The translations under genes and the position numbers were made by a program. DNA of 64,000 nt from assembly GCA_002286715.1 (NCBI GenBank), contig NSJX01000025.1, positions 162,372 through 226,371 of the forward strand, written 5' to 3'. Below, one piece after another: positions 58,618 through 64,000 of the stretch; the first letter of the stretch is position 1, and the number at the start of each line of letters is the position of its first letter. The notes beneath the pieces were generated by a model. The model was not told the origin of the DNA. It ran no database searches and was given only the letters and a program-made list of their open reading frames with translations. The DNA is from Dentipellis sp. KUC8613. Its lineage: Eukaryota > Basidiomycota > Agaricomycetes > Russulales > Hericiaceae.

Positions 58618-58679
58618 AACATTGCATCACGGGGAAGAGCAGTCACTTATGTGACGATCAGGCACATTCTGTGACTGAT

Positions 58680-58722
58680 GGTCACCGATGTACGGTTCTC
58701 TATACGAAGTGCACCAGACGTT
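58680..58722 (-). repeat. Inverted copy of the tail of the broken F-box gene
   Basis: The 43-base stretch with ACGGTTCTCTATACGAAGT matches the reverse complement of 55361-55399 with few changes. The two copies bracket the SINE-like units and the foldback element. Confidence 0.6.
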
Positions 58723-58827
58723 CAGGGAGGCGTCCCCACTCGAAACTTGACCGCTTTTTTTGACTCCGCTTTTGATCTCCGCTCGAATACCGGGCCGGGA
58801 TACCGAGACGCCTCCCTGAACGTCTGG
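58714..58827. repeat. 114-bp hairpin-type inverted repeat
   Basis: Perfect 21-bp inverted ends (58714-58734 and 58807-58827; arms start CCAGACGTTCAGGG) around a 72-base loop. This could be a miniature element or a stem-loop; no target duplication is visible. Confidence 0.65.
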
Positions 58828-59685
58828 AACCGAGACTAGACGATGCTCAATTGCCGGGATGGGTGAAGCTTCACATGGCTCTTGCGCCTCTACAAAAAAA
58901 TCAGAGATTGAACCCGTGGACTGTATCATCCGTCCGAGCGCGATCGCTCGGACAGAACAGATTATTCCTAAAGTCGTTAGCGGAAAATCCCGCTGGATCC
59001 TGTCCGAAGAGGACTCGATGGTGCGGAAGTACTAGAGAGGATCATCTTCACCACGATGCTTTACACGAAATCGATAAGTACTTACTCCTGCACCTCAACA
59101 TCAAGTATGTATAAATTCTTCTACGCAGTATGGACTTACCTCGCAGAATTTCTGCTTGGCTGTGATGAGAACAGTCGAGCCGCCGGACTGCCACACGACT
59201 GCCATGCGCTCGTCACATTGCGGTGATGGAGGAAGAGGACGTGCCAATCAGCATCGCCCATGCAACCCAGCGGCGGTGTGGGGGATGGCGCGTGTTCGCA
59301 GAACGGGCTCTTCCGCGCGTGTCTCTCGGTGTTGGTGGGTCGTCCTCCAGCGATCCCGTGGAGCGATATGCCCCGCAAAAAAACTGAGAATAAATCTGGG
59401 CCATCTAGACGCAACACACAGGCAGAAATGCGACGCTGTGCAGGGCTTGATGAGAGAACAGAAAAGAAAGCGCGGGCAGTCAAGGCCGTGATGCCAGCCG
59501 CCAGCCTTGGCTTGAGCGTGGGAAAAGGTAACCGGGGGAACAAAGGCGGGCGCGTAAAGGCTGAGGTGAACCCGCCCTGTTTCTCCCCTCCACGCCTTTG
59601 CAACGCCCCAGACACGCTGCGCCTCTTCGCTGTCGTCGCTCGTACATAAACCAAAGTCGTTCTTTACATCCCCTCATTCACCACA
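58828..59685. other. Intergenic region right of the accessory island
   Basis: About 860 bases leading to the secreted-protein gene; its right end is a promoter and 5' UTR. Open frames of up to 172 codons overlap on both strands and show no domains. Confidence 0.35.
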
Positions 59686-60651
59686 ATGAAGTCCATCGCC
59701 GTCGTTTCTGCCCTCGCCACCGTCGCCTTGGCCCAGTCTGTGCGTTTTTTCTGTATTTTTTTGTACCACCGTCAGCCTTGATCTGACGATCACTTCGACG
59801 TTCAGAGCGGCTCCAACCCCCTCATCCCCTCGGGCATCAGCTCTGGCTGCTCGTCTTTCCTCACCCAGCTCAACTCGGACACCTCCCTGGCGTCCTGCAC
59901 CCAGCCCCTCGTGCAGGCGTCCTCCGAGTTCGCCCCTGGCTCCAACACGACCAACCCCTCGTCGTCGACCATCCAGAGCGCGCTGAACAACATCTGCGGT
60001 ACCTCCGCCGCGTGCCCCGATAGCACCATCCGCGGCCAGCTCGCGAACTTCTACTCCGCCTGCCAGGCCGAGCTTACGTCCAGCGCCAACGCCGACGTCA
60101 TCCGCCAGTACGATGTTCTGTACGCGCTGCAGCCCCTCCAGCAGTCCGTCTGCGCCAAGGACGACAGCGGCCGCTACTGCGTCATTAGCATGAGCACCAG
60201 CTCTTCGTCCTCCAAGCGCTCCCTCGCCCAGGATGCCGTCCTCGAGCGCCGTGACGGCTCTTCGCAGTACGCGTTCGTCCCCAACGTGACGACCTACCGC
60301 AACAAGAACATCCTCTTCCTCGGCCTCCAGCCCGACAGCCCCTCCTCCCTCCTTTGCAGCTCGTGCTCGCGCAGCATCATGACCGCGTACATGCAATTCG
60401 AGTCCTCCGTCCCGTACGCCCCTGGCCTCCCCAACAGCCCCCTTCTCGGCGGCCAGAACGACACCTACAGCGCCATCCAGTCCCAGTGCGGTGCTGACTT
60501 CCTCAGCGCTGGCACCCAGAACGCCGCCCCCGCCGCTGCTGGTGGTCTCTCCGGTGGCGTCCTCAATGGCGCGCCCCGCGCTCTGGACAACACGGTCGTC
60601 ATGGCCAGCTCCATCCTTGGGGCTGTCGCCGCCGCCTTCGTCGCCCTCTAA
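59686..60651 (+). CDS. Secreted, probably GPI-anchored surface protein
   Basis: Exons 59686-59739 and 59806-60651; 299 residues. A clear signal peptide (MKSIAVVSALATVALAQS) ends exactly at the intron. The mature part is Ser/Thr/Asn-rich with eight or more cysteines (SGCSSFLTQLN; LASCTQPL; NNICGTSAACPDS; CSSCSRSIMTAY) and several N-glycosylation sites. The C-terminus has small residues (NGAPRAL) before a hydrophobic tail of about 20 residues ending FVAL, which fits a GPI-attachment signal. I recognise it as a widespread basidiomycete surface-protein family with no known role. Codon use is strongly biased to C in third positions, which suggests high expression. Confidence 0.88.
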
Positions 60652-61473
60652 GCGCGCGTCGGTGTGTCCATCTGGATAGGAGAAGAAGAGTCAGGGTCAC
60701 TCGCTGGTCATTCACTTATCCGTTGTTTAATTTCTGGTTTTTGCTATTATTTTTTACCGCGCACGTATACCCCCGGGGAGATGCTACTATTACCTACTAC
60801 TATCTGCAACACGTACGGGCTTCCACATGGCGTCGATGATGGTGTTGTGCTGCTATATGTGATGTCGCTGGCCAACATTTAGTATAGCATACGGCAATTA
60901 GTCTGGCTTAGTTTCTCTTGATGTGCACTGTGCAGTACTGGTCACAAATTGCAACAGCGTTGTTCAAACATTTCTATATCGGTGATATAAAAGGTGGTTG
61001 AATTTGAAGAACTCTAATTGGTGCACTAGTAACAGCAAGTCATCACTTCATGTGAGCTCGTTGACTTCGAATTTGTCCTGAAGTGCTTGCTCCTCCCCAC
61101 AACTCACCGATCTCAGCGGCTGAGACACGGACATACACGGCCACCGCGCGGTTCCTGCTCTATAATGCAGCGTGACCTCTTGCGCGTTCGAATTCACAAG
61201 TGGGGTGAGATGCTTACGGATCCCTCAGCACCAATGTGGCCCCTTCGTGCCCAGGGCGCCCAATGCTTACTACTCTCGCCGCTAAAAGTGCTGCAAACTG
61301 CGCACCACTGACGCGCAGATGCTCGCCGATAGGAGCTCAGCGGATCGGCTGGTCACGATGCCTTCTGCTAGAGTCATACTGATCCTCAAGCGTGTATAAA
61401 GCAGAGGGGCGGGATGCCAGGATGTCTCCAGACCACCTTCGACTCCCTATAACCTCGAGCATCGATTATTACA
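60652..61473. other. Intergenic region with no recognised gene
   Basis: About 820 bases in tandem orientation: 3' UTR of the surface-protein gene and the promoter of the hydratase gene. A second TATA-like ATATAAAAGG is near 60985. No coding signal. Confidence 0.4.
61395..61400 (+). promoter_or_regulatory. TATA-box candidate for the HD-domain gene
   Basis: TATAAA 74 bases before the ATG at 61474, a reasonable fungal spacing. Only motif and position support it. Confidence 0.4.
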
Positions 61474-62480
61474 ATGGCGGACCGAGACAACGTCACCTTC
61501 TACGGATTCACCGCTGTCCCCCGCGATCCGGATGTGCTGTTTAAAGACCACCCTACTGCAACAGGACCGAACCCGAAACAGGATGAGTTCACGGTAGAGA
61601 GCATCCCGCTGCCCGACTCTCAAGTTGTGCGTGAGGTGAAAGCGTTTGTCAAGGTGCGTTCGTCTGCCCATCCGAATCATCGCCCCAAATAACCCCCGCT
61701 TTAATTTCGACAGAAAGAACTTGACGAACAGACCTTCAACCACAGCAACCGCGTCTACATCTACGGTCCGCCCCCCTCGCATGCGCTGTGCCTATACCCC
61801 TGACTGACGAAACGCATGAACGAACAGGCACCGCGCTCGTGAAGACGCACTTCCCGAGCTGGTCCTACGACCACGAGACGTACTACCTCGCCTGCCTGCT
61901 GCACGACATCGGCACGGCGGAGAAGTTCCTCGCGACGACGAAGCTCTCGTTCGAGTTCCGCGGCGCGATCGTCGCGCGGGACCTCATCCTCGCGCAGGGC
62001 GGCCACCAGGACCAGGCGGACAGCGTGTGCGACGCGATCGTGCGGCACCAGGATATCTTCGTGAAGGGGTGCGTGCATGGTTCCTGCAACGCTCGTTGAG
62101 CATGTTGACTGACGAAGATGGTGATGGACAGGGGAAATATTACCATGATTGGCCAGATCCTCCAGCTAGCCACCATCCTCGACAACGTCGGCCTGTAAGT
62201 TTCTCGCCATCCCAGACATCACGTTCCCTGGTACTCACCACCGCGGCATACTCCTCTCAGCCGCGCGAACCTCATCCACCCCAAGCTCATCGAGACCACC
62301 ACCCGCGCGTTCCCGCGCAAGGGGTGGTCGGAGCACTTCGCGCGCGTCGTCGAGACGGAGCTCAGGCTTAAGCCGTGGTGCCACACGTCGACGTTCGAGG
62401 TCCCGAACTGGAAAGAAGGCGTGCAGAGCAACTTCGCGACGGATGTGCGGGGGAATGAGGTCATGCGGCCGTACGACTAG
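61474..62480 (+). CDS. HD-domain hydrolase, cyanamide hydratase-like
   Basis: Metal-dependent HD-superfamily enzyme; characterised fungal and yeast members (Cah, Ddi2/3) hydrate cyanamide to urea. Exons 61474-61653, 61714-61765, 61828-62068, 62132-62194, 62261-62480; 251 residues, normal for the family. Metal-ligand blocks: FNHSNRVYIYG (first His), ACLLHDIGTAEKF (the HD pair), EFRGAIVARDL, and DAIVRHQDI. The remainder gives ITMIGQILQLATILDNVG, HPKLIETTTRAFPRKGWSEHF and a C-terminal DVRGNEVMRPYD. All predicted ligands are present. The true substrate in this fungus is not known. Confidence 0.9.
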
Positions 62481-63578
62481 GGTGCGCATCGAGCCGACGG
62501 GGGGCAATTCCGACGCTGGAAGCTAGGCTTACCAGATCGAAACGGTTCAGTGTATCGCACCGGAAATTCCATCCTATCGAAGCTGTCATGGCGGGCCCGG
62601 GGCTGGTTCGAACTCGTTCTTGTGAAGAGGAGGAGGGCTCAAGGAAGCTATGTGTAGTAAATTTGGAGACATCTGGGACGTGAAACGTCTGCTATGATGT
62701 TATCTGTAAATTAGCGTTGACATGGACTGAATTGCACGGTACCGCGGGATGCCTGTCGCCGGACGATTATTATGCTGGATCTCCATGAGCGTTATGGATG
62801 ACGAACGTTCGTCGCCCCTTACTGACATGGCGCGGGCCTGCCTCGGGTGCTGTACGGTCATGGTGTAGCAACGGGTTAGCAGGGCCATGTTAGCGCGCGT
62901 CGATGCCCCACGAAACGTCTTCCGTTGAACCAGTTGACGGTCCGCGGGGGCAATAGCGGCGAGGTCGATGTTTGAGTGGTGGTTGATAGGATCGACAATT
63001 GGTTTGGTGGTTCTCCGTTGACACGTTGACAACAGGCATGGACCATACACTCGGGCAGTCTTGTGAACTTCCGAACCGTCAGCGGCTGCAGCCTAACAGG
63101 ATCAGCCGACCACTGTATGCCATTGCCCAGGAGTCTGTGGTGGGTGGCAATGTGCTGTAGCTACGTACTTCCCTTTAACCTGTCAATGAAGAGGACGGCA
63201 ACCTGTCTTGAGAGGTAGGGAACACATTGCAACGAGCCGACGCCTGGACCTTTCTGCCATAAAGCCGTGCGCTGCACGTTGCGCATTGGCTGCGCGGCGT
63301 CTACGGAAGTCTAGGGCCATGCGCGCAATGCAGGCGCTCCGTTGGCGAAAATGGCTCGTGCGCTTGACAGAGAGACGATCGTTGACAGCCGATTGTCGAG
63401 AGCTTCGGTGAATTGAACCACCGTATGGAAGCGCATGCCCGTGTCCGAGGTGTTACAAGTTAAATTGCCTTCATTTGATTTGATTTTAACTTCTCTAGTA
63501 CAAGGCTCAATCAAAACAACAGCTGCGCACGCGACATCCTACACGTTCTATCCGACAAGCCCAAAGGACGTGATACAT
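62481..63578. other. Convergent intergenic region
   Basis: About 1.1 kb between the converging hydratase and eEF1B genes. A B-box-like GGTTCGAACTC near 62611 has no partner A-box or T-arm. Open frames are short and unrecognised. Confidence 0.4.
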
Positions 63579-64000
63579 TTAGAGTTCTATCAGGGAAGCA
63601 AAGGTCAATATGAAGCCAACGGGGCAGTAAATGAAGAATACGCACTCTGCATGGCAGCGACGTCGCTGTTCTGGACGTAGTCCTCGAATTCCGCGATCTT
63701 ATCCTGGAGGTCCTCCAGCGACACGAGCTCATCCTCTGCAAAGGCACGCAAGGTGAACACAGATATAACGTGAACAAGGGCAAGGAACACTAACCGACGA
63801 CAAGGGTGATCTGGAGCTTGCGGATACCGTAACCGATGGGGACGAGCTTGCTGGCACCCCAGACAAGGCCCTCCATCTCAATGGATCGGACAGACTCCTC
63901 AAGAGCCTTCATGTCGGTCTCATCGTCCCACGGCTTGACCTCAAGCGTCACGACAGACTAGATGGAAGAAAGAAACGATCATCAACATTCTCGTTCTCTT
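63579..64000 (-). CDS. EFB1: Translation elongation factor 1-beta (eEF1B alpha/beta), 3' part
   Basis: Guanine-nucleotide exchange factor for eEF1A; only the 3' end lies in the window. Exons seen (minus): 63957-63795, 63735-63646, 63586-63579; an intron runs from 63958 past the right edge. The C-terminal GEF domain is clear: [51 protein letters not shown], then DVAAMQKL at the very end. The last exon is only 8 nt and supplies the final residues KL and the stop; without it the frame runs into non-family text. Confidence 0.93.

Noticed and set aside
62605..62625. tRNA-like B-box
   Set aside because: GGTTCGAACTC stands alone without an A-box, T-stem or acceptor stem at the right distance.
1..64000. 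CRISPR arrays, operons, ribosome binding sites, rRNA genes
   Set aside because: None found, and the first three are not expected in a fungal nuclear genome.

Overview
The window is nuclear DNA of a basidiomycete fungus, most likely an Agaricomycete and possibly a polypore. Genes are dense, on both strands, and broken by many introns of about 45-70 nt with GTRNGY...YAG borders. Protein sequences and gene families (large F-box families, TPR-CHAT proteins, an atypical G-alpha) fit that group. Almost every gene had to be spliced by eye. I accepted exon joins only where the reading frame and the family alignment agreed, and I checked that summed exon lengths divide by three. The species call is an inference.

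Left part (1-26.5 kb): a DCN1-type neddylation factor; an F-box gene (3420-5452) whose inverted paralogue lies at 11451-13388; between them a small RNase P/MRP Pop8-like gene, a DHHC palmitoyltransferase and ornithine aminotransferase. Two further F-box-type genes follow on the minus strand, one with an N-terminal TPR-like part. Then come a 711-residue conserved protein of unknown role, an ALKBH6-type dioxygenase and a zinc deaminase.

Middle part (27-54 kb): CHO2 phosphatidylethanolamine methyltransferase in 16 exons; a 1089-residue TPR-CHAT putative protease; a DNA polymerase X (lambda type) with 21 exons, a 12-nt microexon and an unusual N-terminal extension carrying a repeated DSFMADIY-like motif; a bHLH regulator; an atypical G-alpha lacking the catalytic glutamine; a gene-poor stretch with a 1.6-kb terminal-inverted-repeat element; an NHX-type Na+/H+ exchanger; and the mitochondrial insertase OXA1.

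Right part (54.4-64 kb): an accessory island. It holds a broken F-box gene, two tandem copies of a dimeric tRNA-like (SINE-like) unit, and a 2.2-kb foldback element. The element has 367-bp inverted arms and a 6-bp target duplication, and it encloses an intron-bearing but broken class III aminotransferase. A small hairpin repeat follows. Normal genes then resume: a secreted, probably GPI-anchored protein, an HD-domain cyanamide-hydratase-like enzyme, and the 3' end of eEF1B-beta at the right edge.

Most genes are unrelated housekeeping genes and form no operon or metabolic cluster. The most unusual material is the 55.3-58.8 kb island, the polymerase N-terminal repeats, and the TPR-CHAT gene.
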